Source of the DNA: Amphiura filiformis | Lineage: Eukaryota > Echinodermata > Ophiuroidea > Amphilepidida > Amphiuridae | Direction: 5' to 3' | Length of the DNA: 64,000 bases | Assembly (NCBI RefSeq): GCF_039555335.1 | Contig: NC_092629.1 | Span: 7,177,432-7,241,431 of the forward strand | In this document: positions 45,028 to 55,413 of the stretch, piece after piece | Numbering within the stretch: position 1 is the first letter of the stretch | How the letters are laid out: every line of letters starts with the position of its first letter | Notes under the pieces: model-generated | What the model was told of the DNA's origin: nothing | Database searches by the model: none | Seen by the model: the letters and a program-made list of their open reading frames with translations, nothing else | Program-made: the position numbers and the translations under genes

Positions 45028-46436
45028 TAAATAAGCTACTGTTTCCCTGGTTATAATCAATCTAACTACATTTTTACAGTAAGTATTCACAATTTGGGAT
45101 CACACAATGACACAAAAATGGTTTAAGATTTCATATGTGAGAGTGTTTAAATAAGTAAATTATTTATCATCATAACTCTGCATTTTGAATAAAATATACG
45201 CTTCTCATACATAGGAAGTGTTGGCAAAACTTTTCAGTGTCGAAGCGGTGGCAATATGCTTTTACCTCAGGTAAAAAGCATTTTCTTAAGGGTAGGCTAC
45301 TAATTGGATGATGCCTGTATTTGATTTGATTTTACAGGGCATGACAGAGCTAGGACTTGAACCCAAGACCTGCAGTTTTATTCTAATATTTGAACACCAA
45401 AACTGGATTTGTCCAACATTTAATCAAAGGATAAGTTCTGGTTTCCAAGCCCTCAGAATTTCCATGAGAAGCAAAATCATATTCAATTCAGAGTTATGAC
45501 ATGATCAACTGTCTACACATTTAGTACTGTTTTACAAAGTGATTGCATATCAATTATTATAGTACTGATCATGATTTTGCATATCAATATTTACAAAAAA
45601 AATAATACTTTTACCTATACAAACCACCATAAAATATAATTCAAAGTTTTGTTTAAAAAAAAATTAGAAAAATAATTTACATGAAAGAATAAAACAATCT
45701 ACCTATATATTTATAAAAATAACTTGTTTTGCTTCTAAACTAAATGAATTTAAAATATTTACACAAATGTTGCATGATATGTACAGGTCTTACAAAAAGT
45801 GTGTGGCTATTACGGGACATATGCATCACCAATTCACTTACATGCAACGTACACTACATGAGATAAAGTCTACTTGATTATGTTATCCAGGAGTACGACT
45901 GGCTCTAGTTCTGCAAAGGTTCCAGCTGCTGCATGTGTGTGTTGCTGCCCGTAAAGCATGCACATGTATGGATTGCTCAACACAACTTATTTGAAAGACC
46001 CACATGTGAATTTATTCATGATTGTTGAAGGGCGTCACCTGAAACAAAACAAAACAGAAAAATAGTTGTTATAAGTAAAGTACTTAAGTAACTAAACTAA
46101 AACTAACTAAACTATAACTAAAATGAAACCAAACAAAATTAATTCTTTGTTTCATCAAAAAATATGATGGTAAACAATGATTAATAAGGTTTATCAGACT
46201 TGTTCTTTTTTAAATATATACTATAGCTGTGTGGTACAAATTACAAAACAGGCAAAACATTTTGAGAATCTTAAACCAAATATGAAAATTTAAATATGAA
46301 AAAAAAACAAAAAAACAACGCAACCCCATTTTTGAGATTTCAGGGTTGGTCGAAAAGGATAATACAAATTTTTTTAGGCCTTATCAAAGATGTTAGTCGC
46401 CATTTTGTATTTTTATTGTTTTTAAGCGTACCATTC
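45028..46436. other. 3' flank / UTR of the EGF gene
   Basis: On the minus strand a strong acceptor (TTTTGTTTTGTTTCAG) ends at 46039, and AATAAA lies at 46011-46016, so a short 3' UTR exon may start at 46038. The tRNA-like B box at 45343-45362 is probably SINE debris. Nothing else seen. Confidence 0.4.
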
Positions 46437-46655
46437 TCATTTGTTCTGCTGGCGTCCTGAGAACGATGGGTTATAGAAGACCTGTTTTGTTGTCGTAGGT
46501 TGATCTGAGCTGTTATTGGAATTGAAATTTCCCCCGCCGAATCCTCCATACGGTCTGGCGTAACTACCAGATGGTATCAATGGGGCTTCGTCTATGTACC
46601 GCCGTGGTGGGCCGGGGAAACGATCTGGCTCTTGTAAATATATTACTTCTGGTTC
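46437..46655 (-). CDS. EGF/CNTNAP-like membrane protein, cytoplasmic-tail exon
   Basis: Reading leftward from the acceptor ATATATCCAG, the exon is phase 0 and encodes EPEVIYLQEPDRFPGPPRR, IDEAPLIPSGSYARPYGGFG, an Asn/Ser/Gly-rich stretch and QVFYNPSFSGRQQNK, ending at TGA 46437-46439. It is rich in Pro, Tyr and Gly with no catalytic motif, and its tyrosines lie in contexts (IYLQE, ARPYGG) that could be docking sites, though this is only suggestive. It follows directly on the transmembrane exon at 48361. This is the last coding exon of the minus-strand gene. Confidence 0.75.
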   Translation of the reverse strand, partial: EPEVIYLQEPDRFPGPPRRYIDEAPLIPSGSYARPYGGFGGGNFNSNNSSDQPTTTKQVFYNPSFSGRQQNK

Positions 46656-46862
46656 CTGGATATAATAATACAAAAATTATTGTTAACCCTCCTCTTACCA
46701 CATTGAGGTTATTAATGAATATTCATGATGTGACATCATTATTTAGAATATTCATGATGTGACATTAATTTGAATATTTGTAAGATGGCATACTCTTGTT
46801 AACCCTCCTCTTACCAATAAAGGTGAATACCCGCCGGATTTCTGCTAGGGATGACTTGAAAA

Positions 46863-47049
46863 TAGGCTATTCCAGTTGAAATCAATATACCCTTTATGGA
46901 AGACATGACCTTAACCGTCCACACAGGGAGTGTGAATTTCAAATGGGATTACTTGAATGAGTTACTCCATTTGAAATCTTCTCCCCTGTGTGGGAGATTA
47001 AGGTCATGTTTTCCATAGGTGGTGTATGGATTCCAACTAGAATAGTCTA
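46863..47049. mobile_element. Palindromic MITE, family A (full)
   Basis: AGGCTATTCCAGTTGAAATC at the left, GGATTCCAACTAGAATAGTC at the right. It abuts the LINE fragment that follows. Confidence 0.9.
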
Positions 47050-47935
47050 ATGTAACTTAAGACAATACCTGTTTGGAGAGAGTTAAACATACCAAATTCC
47101 TAGGTGTGTTAATTGACGAATGCCTTACATGGACACATCACATTGATTGTGTGTCCAAAACAATTGCTAGAAATATTGGTGTAATAAATAAACTTAAACA
47201 CTTTGTCCCTAACCATATATTATTCACTCTTTACTGTACCCTTATCTTGCTGTTATTAAACTATGGTATACTTATCTGGGGAAATACTTGTAAATCCTAT
47301 TTAGACAAACTTGTTAAGCTCCAAAAGTGGAAAATAAGGACAATTTCTAATAGTTACTACAGAAGTCATACTGCACCCATTTTTGCCAAATACAATACTT
47401 TAACCGTCATCGATTTGTATACTTTTGAATTGGGTGTTTTATAGATACCTTCCTCATTTAAATAAGAAAGGGTCTGATATCCACAACTATTCAACAAAAC
47501 ACTGTAACAACTACAATCTAACTAAAAATAAGAAAACATTTTCGGATCATTCTGTTCGTACTAGCGGTCCATATCTTTGGAATACACTAAAAAATGAATT
47601 TAAGCAATCTAAATCAGTTAAACATTTCCGTAATCAATTTAAGCAAAAGCTAATTTCAACTTACGTTTGATATATTTTTCTTCTCTTTTGAGCACTTAAA
47701 ACAAATTTAACCTATGGTTTATACATTTCTTTGAGCCCCGTCCTTGTCTTGTTCCGTAGTTGTACTATTTGGCTTTGTTTTTGTTTTTTAAATATTTTTT
47801 GTTTGTTTTTGTTTCTACCCCTATATAGGGGAAGGCATTTTACAGGCCTATTTGGCCTTCCAGCCTTCTCCTCCATAACATGTCTTGTTAATTGTTGTAA
47901 TTAAGTTATTTTTCTGATGAATGAATGAATGAATA
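47050..47935 (+). mobile_element. Non-LTR retrotransposon 3' end (Jockey/CR1-like)
   Basis: The frame 47073-47444 encodes the thumb end of a LINE reverse transcriptase (HTKFLGVLIDECLTWTHHI, LLLLNYGILIWG, KLQKWKIRTISNS). The next frame, to 47670, gives the usual C-terminal tail (TFSDHSVRTSGPYLWNTLKN). A single frameshift separates them near 47425. About 260 bp of 3' UTR and a (TGAA)n tail at 47918-47935 complete it. It is 5'-truncated and inserted in the EGF gene's last intron, antisense to that gene. Confidence 0.85.
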
Positions 47936-48360
47936 ATCCCAACTGCCTTTCAACTGCCAGCACCCTGGCAGAACTGTTGTCTTTGGAGAAAATGGAAAAA
48001 AGGCAAAGCTGTTTGCATTTTTTTACTAAAAAAAGGCTACGTCGTCGTCCTATGCGTCAATTCCCCTCATTTAGGAGTATTTTTTTGGAAAAAACTACTA
48101 TGCTATAATGTGAATTTATTCTTTTTATGCTTTATATAATTAGATCATCCTTCATCTGTCACTTCGAAAAAACAAAATTGATAACACCCCCTCCCTGGGA
48201 GTAGGGCATGCTATTGAAATCCAATTTATAGTTAAATTTGACCTTTGACATAGCAGGGGCTGTAAATTATTGAGGGAAAGAGATCCACATTAAAAAAAAT
48301 CAGAACCTCCTGCAAAAAACAAAATCTGGCTATGGGCCTGTACATGCTTAGGTCACATAC

Positions 48361-48711
48361 CCTTTTCTGATCAAGATATATTGGCTGTGGTGGTGGTGGC
48401 TGCTCTATATAAGGCTGTGGTGCTGGGGCCGGCAATGGCGCTGCTATTGGTACTGGTGTGGCAGGGGCTTGTGTGAACACGAAACAACAGCAACAAATAA
48501 TTAATAGCAACAGCAGTAAGCCAGCGCCAGCGACTGAGATACCGATGATAGCTTCGGTAGTCAACAAAGGTGGTTCACTGGTAGGGGCGGTGTGCATTGT
48601 CGTCCATCCCGTTGTAATTCTCCCAGCATTGGCAGCCATATCCTCCATTGGTGTTGATGCAGTCGGCGTAGTCTGAGCAGTCATCGCGGGACTCAGCACA
48701 TTCATTAATAT
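48361..48711 (-). CDS. EGF 7 plus transmembrane exon, frame-damaged
   Basis: From acceptor CCCCCAG the first frame gives DINECAESRDDCSDYADC, then INTNGGYGCQCWENYNG, a calcium-binding EGF lacking its sixth cysteine, and runs to a stop near 48633. The +1 frame gives TTEAIIGISVAGAG followed by LLLLLLIICCCC, a clear transmembrane helix, then a Pro/Ala-rich juxtamembrane segment and QPIYLDQKR to donor GTATGTG. Adding one G in the GGG run near 48617 would give NGDGRQC, as in the EGF at 49131, and a second base before the helix would restore the frame. Exon length 351 does not fit the 1-to-0 phase, consistent with two missing bases. This is either an assembly error or a genuine lesion. Confidence 0.7.
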
Positions 48712-49130
48712 CTGGGGGAAAATAAGAATACTGCTTTATTGAACTGTTTTGTAGTTTATATGTGTTCTACACATTGTTTAGCATTACATGTAATCTGGAA
48801 TTCCACAGCTAAAAATCCCTTATTAGTGAACAATGACTCCTCACCTGCAATTCAATTGATCTATACATTACTTAAGTTCATTTATTATTACTTCTGTGGT
48901 CCCAGTACGTGCTGGTGATATGTGATCGCGTAATATAAAAGTGGCGAGGTTTCCTCTCCTTCTACGCACCGACAAACCAATGGGTCAACTGTCTTGTTGT
49001 CAAGACAGTTGATCAGCGTGATTGTTTATCACTTCTATGTTTAACCTTGTGTACGCAGTGCTGTGCACTATTTTAATGCAAATTAAGGTTATGAACATTA
49101 AAAAAATTGCAGTATAGCATGGAAACTTAC
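48712..49130. other. Intron, nothing recognised
   Basis: No repeat or exon seen on either strand. The plus-strand sequence at 49123-49130 is the donor of the next exon (GTAAGTTT on minus). Confidence 0.5.
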
Positions 49131-49253
49131 CGACACATTGACGTCCATCACCACGGAAATTGTCCAGGCACTCGCACAAGAAACCGCCATCAGTGTTGAG
49201 GCATGAAGCGTACTCATCGCAATTATCAAGATTCAATGCACATTCATTCACAT
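49131..49253 (-). CDS. EGF 6 exon (calcium-binding type)
   Basis: A 123-bp phase 1-1 exon between acceptor TATAG and donor GTAAGTTT. It encodes DVNECALNLDNCDEYASC then LNTDGGFLCECLDNF and RGDGRQCVG. All six cysteines, the DVNEC start and the N..G(F)..C hydroxylation-type segment are present, as in calcium-binding EGF domains of extracellular matrix and adhesion proteins. Confidence 0.92.
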
Positions 49254-51036
49254 CTATATGAGAGAAAGTGATTATAAGTTACTTACTCAGCTATAACTGA
49301 ACAGGGCCACAACACTCACAATTTCCATATAGCAATTTTGAAGCCCAGTATAGTCATGATTTGAAATGTTGATAAATACTGGCTATTATTAGCTATGAGA
49401 ACTGATGTAACAGGCCCATGACACTCTTAAGTAGATTCCCTGAAGACCTGAAAACCAACATTTACCATCTAAACAAGTAACCTAGTACATATCCAAGTTT
49501 GTTCCAATTTGTGGACCGATTTGACATTGCTTTATGCAGGCATAGAAATAAATGCATCCCCCCACACACTAGACCCTCCCTCGGGTCCATGGAGAACGAC
49601 TGGTAATGTAGATTACATAGCATTAAAAATCAACCCAATACATGGACCCTCCCAGTCTGTAAGCAATTTGACTTCCAGTTCCTACAAAATGCTGGGAGTT
49701 CACTTTTACGGATTTGGAGTCACGCAATCTTTCTATATACCACGTCCATGTTTTCACTACATTAACGCTTGTGTAGCGACTAAAACAAAGATATTGCATC
49801 CGACCAATCAACGCAGCTTGGCAGCGCGGGGATATTTGAAAAGGCTTCCCTAGCTAAATAACGTGCAAACATTTGCAAACCGCACGCGATAATATACGCA
49901 ATATGGACAATAGGCCTAAGTCCGAGTCAGTGGTTGCCTTTTTATTATTAAGTGCGTACCATAGGTCTATCAGACGCGTGCCACTTGAGCTCAATACCTC
50001 TCAGTTGTTGACAAGCAATGACAAGTGTCCCATCCGATCTTAAGTCCACATCCCGCGGCATAGCTTTGTGCTACCATATTTGAATTGAAACTGGGGCGGG
50101 CTTTCGTAATTGACATCAGAATCACCGGGCTTCGTTGAACGAATATTTGGAAGTGAAATCTTTAACACTTCGGAACAGTCTCGGCGTGGGGAGCGGTCAC
50201 TGAATTGTAGCGTTCAATATAGGAGTGTAGTGGCATCAATTTGAGCTAATTTGTGTAGAGAGAAGAATTGGTTTTGGGCTGTGTATTTAGAATCGGGGGT
50301 GAAGGACTATGGCATATTTTGGTAGGCTATTATGTAATTATGTATCGTTCCATTATCCAGACCGGACCGAACCGAGACTGTGGGACAGTCTACCCACACA
50401 CACACTCATCAGTCAACAGTAATGGGTAAATTTTCTTGGGAAAATTTCCTGGACCCTTGACACCCATGGTTGCGGACATAATATTAGCATTATGGAACAT
50501 GACCCTGATATAAGCCTGACTGGCAAACTTGAGGAGACATAGTCTTTTATGCATTTTTACATCAATTGTGATAACCTGGTAAGGTAGAGAGGGGTGTCAG
50601 GTTATCTGGGGGTGTCCTCATTTGCAGGTTAAACAAATGCGCTCACACACCCACAGGCACCCCCCCCCCCACACACACACCCCCACCCCTACATGTTTTC
50701 ACCGACAACTATGGACCCGTATTGTGTGTGTGGTTGTTAACAGTGAAACCGTGGACCCCCACACACAAACATATCATAATCCAAACGTGGACATCTGTGA
50801 TATTTCACTGCTAACCGTGGACCTGGTATTACACCTATGATAGAGGACCCTACTCATATGCAAAGTTATGCTGTATAGCACGGCCCTCTGCCGCCGTTTT
50901 ACAACCATGGATGTCCAGAGTTCGCTATGTGTGGTTTTTCACTACATAAGTGTGGACTCAATGTTCATGTTTGTAGGTGAAAACAAACGCACCCCCACAG
51001 GCACCCTAACCTCCTCCTGCCCCCACAAACACTTAC
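49254..51036. other. Large intron, mostly unassigned
   Basis: A 1.8-kb intron with no clear exon. A C/A-rich tract lies at 50640-50695. 49900-50300 is more GC-rich than its surroundings but carries no coding frame I can support. Confidence 0.45.
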
Positions 51037-51123
51037 CAACACACGTCTTGCCATTTCCTTCATATCCAGGATTGCATTGACAGCCAAATGTTCCTTGTGT
51101 ATTCACGCAATAACCTTGAGTAC
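51037..51123 (-). pseudogene. Partial duplicate of EGF 5 exon (copy 3)
   Basis: Repeats the 3' two thirds of the exon at 51315-51437 (GTQGYCVNTQGTFGCQC through GKTCVG) including its donor CAACACTTAC (plus strand). It lacks the DINEC start and the first cysteines, and no acceptor precedes it. Confidence 0.85.
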
Positions 51124-51184
51124 CCCCATCCACTGGCAGCCTCACCCCCCCCCCACACACACACCCCCACACCCCAACACTTAC

Positions 51185-51271
51185 CAACACACGTCTTGCC
51201 ATTTCCTTCATATCCAGGATTGCATTGACAGCCAAATGTTCCCTGTGTATTCACACAATAACCTTGAGTAC
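51185..51271 (-). pseudogene. Partial duplicate of EGF 5 exon (copy 2)
   Basis: Same segment as 51037-51123 and the 3' part of 51315-51437, again with donor and no acceptor. Spacing between copies is 148 and 130 bp. The sequence between copies is the C/A-rich intron start. Confidence 0.85.
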
Positions 51272-51314
51272 CCCCACCCACAGGCAACCTCACCCCCCAC
51301 ACCCCAACACTTAC

Positions 51315-51437
51315 CAACACACGTCTTGCCATTTCCTTCATATCCAGGGTTGCATTGGCAGCCAAATGTTCCCTGTGTATTCACGCAATAACCTTGAGTA
51401 CCACAGTCATCGGTGTTAATCTCACATTCATTGATAT
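51315..51437 (-). CDS. EGF 5 exon (calcium-binding type)
   Basis: A 123-bp phase 1-1 exon from acceptor TTTTTCAG to donor GTAAGTG. It encodes DINECEINTDDCGTQGYC, VNTQGTFGCQCNPGYEGNG and KTCVG, with six cysteines and the calcium-binding signature. Two partial tandem copies of its 3' part follow within 280 bp and offer competing splice donors downstream. Confidence 0.93.
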
Positions 51438-52688
51438 CTGAAAAACGGTATACAAACAAAAAATTAACATTTCTGACACATCCAGCTGTTTGATTTTTGA
51501 TTTGATTTGTTCGGGTTTTGACATCCCTGGATAACCCAAGAAAGCCTCTCTCTATTGAAGCTTATTTCCATTGGGGTCTAATGTAGATTAGACCTTACTC
51601 AAGAAAAAAAAAAAGAAAAGAAAAAAGGGGCCATTTGAACACCGGGACGGATTGGGAACAGTCAGGGGTTAACACCCTACTCGAAACTGGCTGCGAAATA
51701 CATGTACAGGTATGACTCTCTGCACACGGGACCGACTGAATTTAATCTACAGAAGTTGGCAATTAATTTCAGACTTTTTTTTGCCAAGTCAATATCCCAG
51801 CAAATCGCCACAGCCGGAATTGAACCCGGACTTCATGCACTAAAGGCAAGTACCCTAACCATTGCGCCACACTCTCCCTTAATGGATGTGCTTTACATGT
51901 AGATATGATCACATTTTTAAATGTAAGGGCAGGCTTCATTAAACTTCAGTACACCTTCTTGTGACCCAAGATCCTGTCTTAACTGTGTAATCCAATAGGT
52001 AAATTTTGATTTTGACCATCAAACCCCAATCAAACTTGTATTTTAGTATTTACCATTTGAATAATAATTTCATGCTCTAATGTAGTGACAACCACATTTC
52101 ATGACACATATGCGCATTTTTGTAACATGGCCCTCCGTTCTCACAAATTTAGCCATGAAATACATGCACACATGTAAAGATACATGCACACATGTAAAGA
52201 CATAGTGAAGCCATTAATAATTCTGCGACACAAAATTTGGGTCAATTCAGGCTAGCATACTTTTCCTCATAACATTGCCAATTGTAGACATACATACATG
52301 ATTGACCCCTCATTTTTTAAGTTAAATGATAATCTTTTCAATGAAAGCAATTTCAGATGAATTTATTAAATTTCAAAATTTTATGAACATGCCTAATGTT
52401 TGACATTATATGTGACCCTTTAGATCACTGAACATCCAACACGAACTGAATACAGGGTGTATCAAAAAGATAAAAATATCCAATATCAAAATGCAGTATA
52501 ACATCCAGCTGTTTTGTAGATTTATGTCATAAAAGGTCATTAAATGATAAATTGTATTCATCTCAAGAGGTTAGACAACCTGTTTTGGATGTGCTTTGAC
52601 CTTTTGTATTGAAGATAGGATTCCCCCCAAACACCATCTTTAATCTTGATGTAAAAGTATATAGCAAGGGTGGTCTAAAGGAACTTAC
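51438..52688. other. Intron with SINE fragment
   Basis: 51800-51880 on the minus strand reads like a tRNA-derived SINE head (GTGGCGCAATGGTTAGGGTA, then CCGGGTTCAATTCCGG). The rest shows no assignable element. Confidence 0.5.
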
Positions 52689-52820
52689 CTTCACATGGAT
52701 CATCGGTCGTGCCTGACCCATCATAACCACTAGGACACAGGCAGTTATATCCACCGATGGTATTATCACATACAGCTGTGAGGTCACATTCATCAGTATC
52801 ACCTGAACATTCATTGATAT
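52689..52820 (-). CDS. EGF 4 exon
   Basis: A 132-bp phase 1-1 exon, acceptor ATCACAG, donor GTAAGTTC. Encodes DINECSGDTDECDLTAVC, DNTIGGYNCLCPSGYDGSG and TTDDPCEG. Six cysteines and the calcium-binding start are intact. The loop before the last cysteine is three residues longer than in the neighbouring domains. Confidence 0.92.
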
Positions 52821-52967
52821 CTGTGATGAAGGTCAAAGATTAACAGAGGTTAAAGGTTATATAACTGTAATCTTGTAATCAATGTTCTTCAAATGCAGGT
52901 ATGAAAAACTTTTTTCATGTCATATGTGATATGATCTAATCAAATCAGTCCCATCTCTTTTTCATTG

Positions 52968-53130
52968 GCGATTGGACCAGACTCCTCCATGTAATGTTGC
53001 TATAGGGGGATCGCTACACCTCCTCTACAGCGAGTCTGTTACCTTCCCAGCATTTAAGAATGCCGGTACCCATTTAAACACCTGGGTGGATGAATAGGCA
53101 TAAATAATGAGCATAAAAGTTAAGTAGACC
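52968..53130 (-). mobile_element. SINE (same family as 18205-18490)
   Basis: On the minus strand AAATGGGTACCGGCATTC and AACAGACTCGCTGTAGAGGA match the body of the SINE at 18.2 kb. The tRNA-like head is missing. Confidence 0.65.
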
Positions 53131-53229
53131 AGGGACTTAAGGATTTCCGCATCAGTAAGGATAGGTCCTGGGCAAGTTAGTAATGGTAATAACTCAATTT
53201 TCACAATTTCCGACTTTGGCCTGAGTGGA

Positions 53230-53456
53230 TCAGGTCAGGGTCAGAATTTTGTTTCACAGTGCGAGAATCAATCTTGCAGAATAAATTTGCGGGAATCATT
53301 CGATTCTCGCAAATCAACTTAAACGTTGGTGATTCAACTTCTGTGTAAACTACAAACGTTTGCGGGAATCAACTTTGATTCACGCAAATCTGTTTACGAG
53401 AATCTTCGCGAGAATCAATTCTCTGATTCACGTTGAAATTCTGACCCTGCAGGTCA
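53230..53456. mobile_element. MITE with CAGGGTCAGAATTT termini
   Basis: GGTCAGGGTCAGAATTTTG at the left mirrors TGAAATTCTGACCCTGCAGG at the right. The interior has repeated GCGGGAATCA / GATTC(T/A)CGCAAATC arms. Confidence 0.8.
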
Positions 53457-53665
53457 TATCACATAATACCAGTGCAGTGAGCAAATAAATTTACCTTTTT
53501 TCAAAATTTAAATTTGCACACTATTATACCATTTTCTATACTGAATGATTGCATAACACCAAAACGTGTCTAAATTTGTTTAACCCCCTCTCCTCTTTTG
53601 ACCTACCAACTATTTCTTGACCCAGCCCAATTTTATCTACAAAATGAGCAATGGGTCAAACTTAC

Positions 53666-53791
53666 CATCGCAGGTGTTCAATCCATCACCAACATAGCCA
53701 TCATTGCATATGCAAATAAAAGTGCCATCACCATTCTCGCATTGTGCATTTTCATGGCATTGTCCTATACCTTCATCACACTCATGGATAT
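53666..53791 (-). CDS. EGF 3 exon
   Basis: A 126-bp phase 1-1 exon, acceptor CCACTACAG, donor GTAAGTTT. Encodes DIHECDEGIGQCHENAQC, ENGDGTFICICNDGYVGDG and LNTCDG. Six cysteines. The DIHEC start has His where Asp/Asn is usual for calcium ligation, so calcium binding is less certain. Confidence 0.9.
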
Positions 53792-53885
53792 CTGTAGTGG
53801 AATATAACCATTGAAAAAATGAATAGCGTAATTAAAATGTCAAAATCGCTAGCAGCACTTGGCAAAAAGGGAAGGGGAAGACCAG

Positions 53886-54045
53886 TGGGGAGCCAGGATT
53901 TTTTTGGGTGGGGGCATGGTGAATTTCAGGGGGAAAAACAAAAATTTTGCTCAAAATTGCTGCAAGAGTGGAAATTTTTTGTAATTTTGCGTTTTTACTG
54001 GGGGGCAAGAGTACTGACTGGGAGGGGGAAAATGCCCCCAGCATG
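53886..54045. mobile_element. MITE-like repeat related to 44881-45027
   Basis: Shares GTGAATTTCAGGGGG, AAAATTGC..CA.GAGTGGA and GGGGGCAAGAGT with the other copy. The termini are eroded. Confidence 0.6.
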
Positions 54046-54179
54046 AAGACTGTTATGTATAAGAATAATTTTTGGAAGTTGACACCTGCATGGCTGATCA
54101 ATCAAATGCCCCATCAGCTCTTGAATATGTAATTAAGATGCATCGATATCCATCAAAAGTTGAGCCATATTTGACTTAC

Positions 54180-54305
54180 CATTACATGCGACCCCATCAC
54201 CTTGGTAACCATCCAGGCATTCACACTCAAAGCTGCCGTCAGTGTTGACGCAGGTAGACCTGCCTTCAGCACAGTTATCGGTATCTGCTTCACACTCATC
54301 AATAT
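54180..54305 (-). CDS. EGF 2 exon (calcium-binding type)
   Basis: A 126-bp phase 1-1 exon, acceptor TACATTCCAG, donor GTAAGTCA. Encodes [38 protein letters not shown] and VACNG, with all six cysteines and the DIDEC calcium-binding signature. Confidence 0.93.
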
Positions 54306-54529
54306 CTGGAATGTATCGGTTGTAATCAATAATCAATTATACAGATTATAATCAGTGATCAATTATGCATGAAATATGTATTCATACATATGCGCTTTGA
54401 ACAGCATGCATGATTGGATGAGAGCTGGTCATAGAGCACATTAATGCGCAGATGCTTATTGTGATGATTACAGGGTAAAATAGTCTTTGATAATTCATAG
54501 ATAGTAATCACAACAAGTAATCACATCAA

Positions 54530-54665
54530 ACCCAGTCCATGTGAAGTCGGGCGTCCCACAGGGAACCGTTATGGGCCCGCTTATGTTTCTGGTTTATATT
54601 AATGACATTGCAAATGAAATCGACAGCGGCACTGGCAGTCTTATTCAGTATCGATATAATCTGTC
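54530..54665 (+). mobile_element. LINE reverse-transcriptase scrap
   Basis: Encodes VKSGVPQGTVMGPLMFLVYI then NDIANEI, the SGVPQG..GPLLF..YINDI block of non-LTR reverse transcriptases. It ends abruptly before the catalytic YADD box. Antisense to the host gene, within an intron. Confidence 0.8.
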
Positions 54666-54757
54666 AAAATGTCACACACACACCCCCTATCCCCACACAC
54701 TGCAGCCATATTATATCGCCTCATATAACATGGCAAGCACCAACCCACACACACCCA

Positions 54758-55042
54758 CAGTGGCGTAGATTTTTTGTTGACATTGGGGGGAAATTTTTCT
54801 TGAAGTAATGTGAATCCAGCACCTTTTGGCGAACCAATAAGCTTATGGTACTGGAAACTGATAATATATGGTTTAAAAGTGGAATAAATTAGCACTTTGG
54901 GGGCTAAAATGGCCAAATATGAGGTTAATTTGGTCAGAAACCCACATACAGGCATCAACATTGGGGGGATGATTGTATGGACCCATCCCCCCTGGCAAAA
55001 TATTGGGAGGATCCCCCCCCATCCCCCGGGATCTATGCCTAT
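54758..55042 (+). repeat. Dispersed repeat R, copy 3
   Basis: Shares ACCTTTTGGCGA, GGGCTAAAATGGCCAAAT, GGTCAGAAACCCACATACAG and TTGGGGGGATGATTGTATGG with the copy at 37694-37961. Confidence 0.75.
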
Positions 55043-55091
55043 GCACACCCAGTATACCTATCACACATTCAAAGTCATTGAATTGTCCTAC

Positions 55092-55208
55092 CTTCGCATT
55101 CATATCCATTGCCTTCATATCCCGTCCTGCACTGGCAATTATAATTCTCATCTGTATCAATACAATCTGCCAGAACGTGACAACTATCAAGATCCTCAGA
55201 ACATTCAT
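55092..55208 (-). CDS. EGF 1 exon
   Basis: A 117-bp phase 1-1 exon, acceptor TTTTTATTTAG, donor GTAGGA. Encodes DECSEDLDSCHVLADC, IDTDENYNCQCRTGYEGNG and YECEG. Six cysteines. The usual DI before DEC is missing because the exon starts two codons later than its neighbours. The Penelope-like element lies only about 30 bp beyond its acceptor. Confidence 0.9.
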
Positions 55209-55282
55209 CTAAATAAAAAATATGTATTAAACCATTTATTGGTAAATTATGCTTTACAAATCCACTTGATTACTCACGTTTT

Positions 55283-55325
55283 TAGACGTTTCATCTTCCT
55301 ACGGAAGACTTCATCAGTAATGTGA
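55283..55325 (-). ncRNA. Hammerhead-ribozyme-like motif (left arm)
   Basis: On the minus strand CTGATGA is followed by a 7-bp stem GTCTTCC / GGAAGAT with GTA loop, then GAAACGTC. These are the conserved core and stem II of a minimal type I hammerhead, which is known from Penelope-like flanking repeats. Stem III would be very short. Cleavage activity is unproven. Confidence 0.55.
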
Positions 55326-55413
55326 TGAACCAGCAACACTCCTACTCTCATCTCCAGAGGGTGTAGTTCTTTGCAATAGCTGGTCATATACATGATTGAG
55401 TGAGTATGTCCCT

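Noticed and set aside
48458-48676. Plus-strand open frame opposite the TM exon
   Set aside because: It is the antisense shadow of the transmembrane exon, and the minus-strand reading has splice signals and a clear helix.
54897-55325. 142-residue plus-strand open frame
   Set aside because: It runs through dispersed repeat R, antisense to the EGF 1 exon, and into the Penelope arm. It is a chance fusion of repeats.
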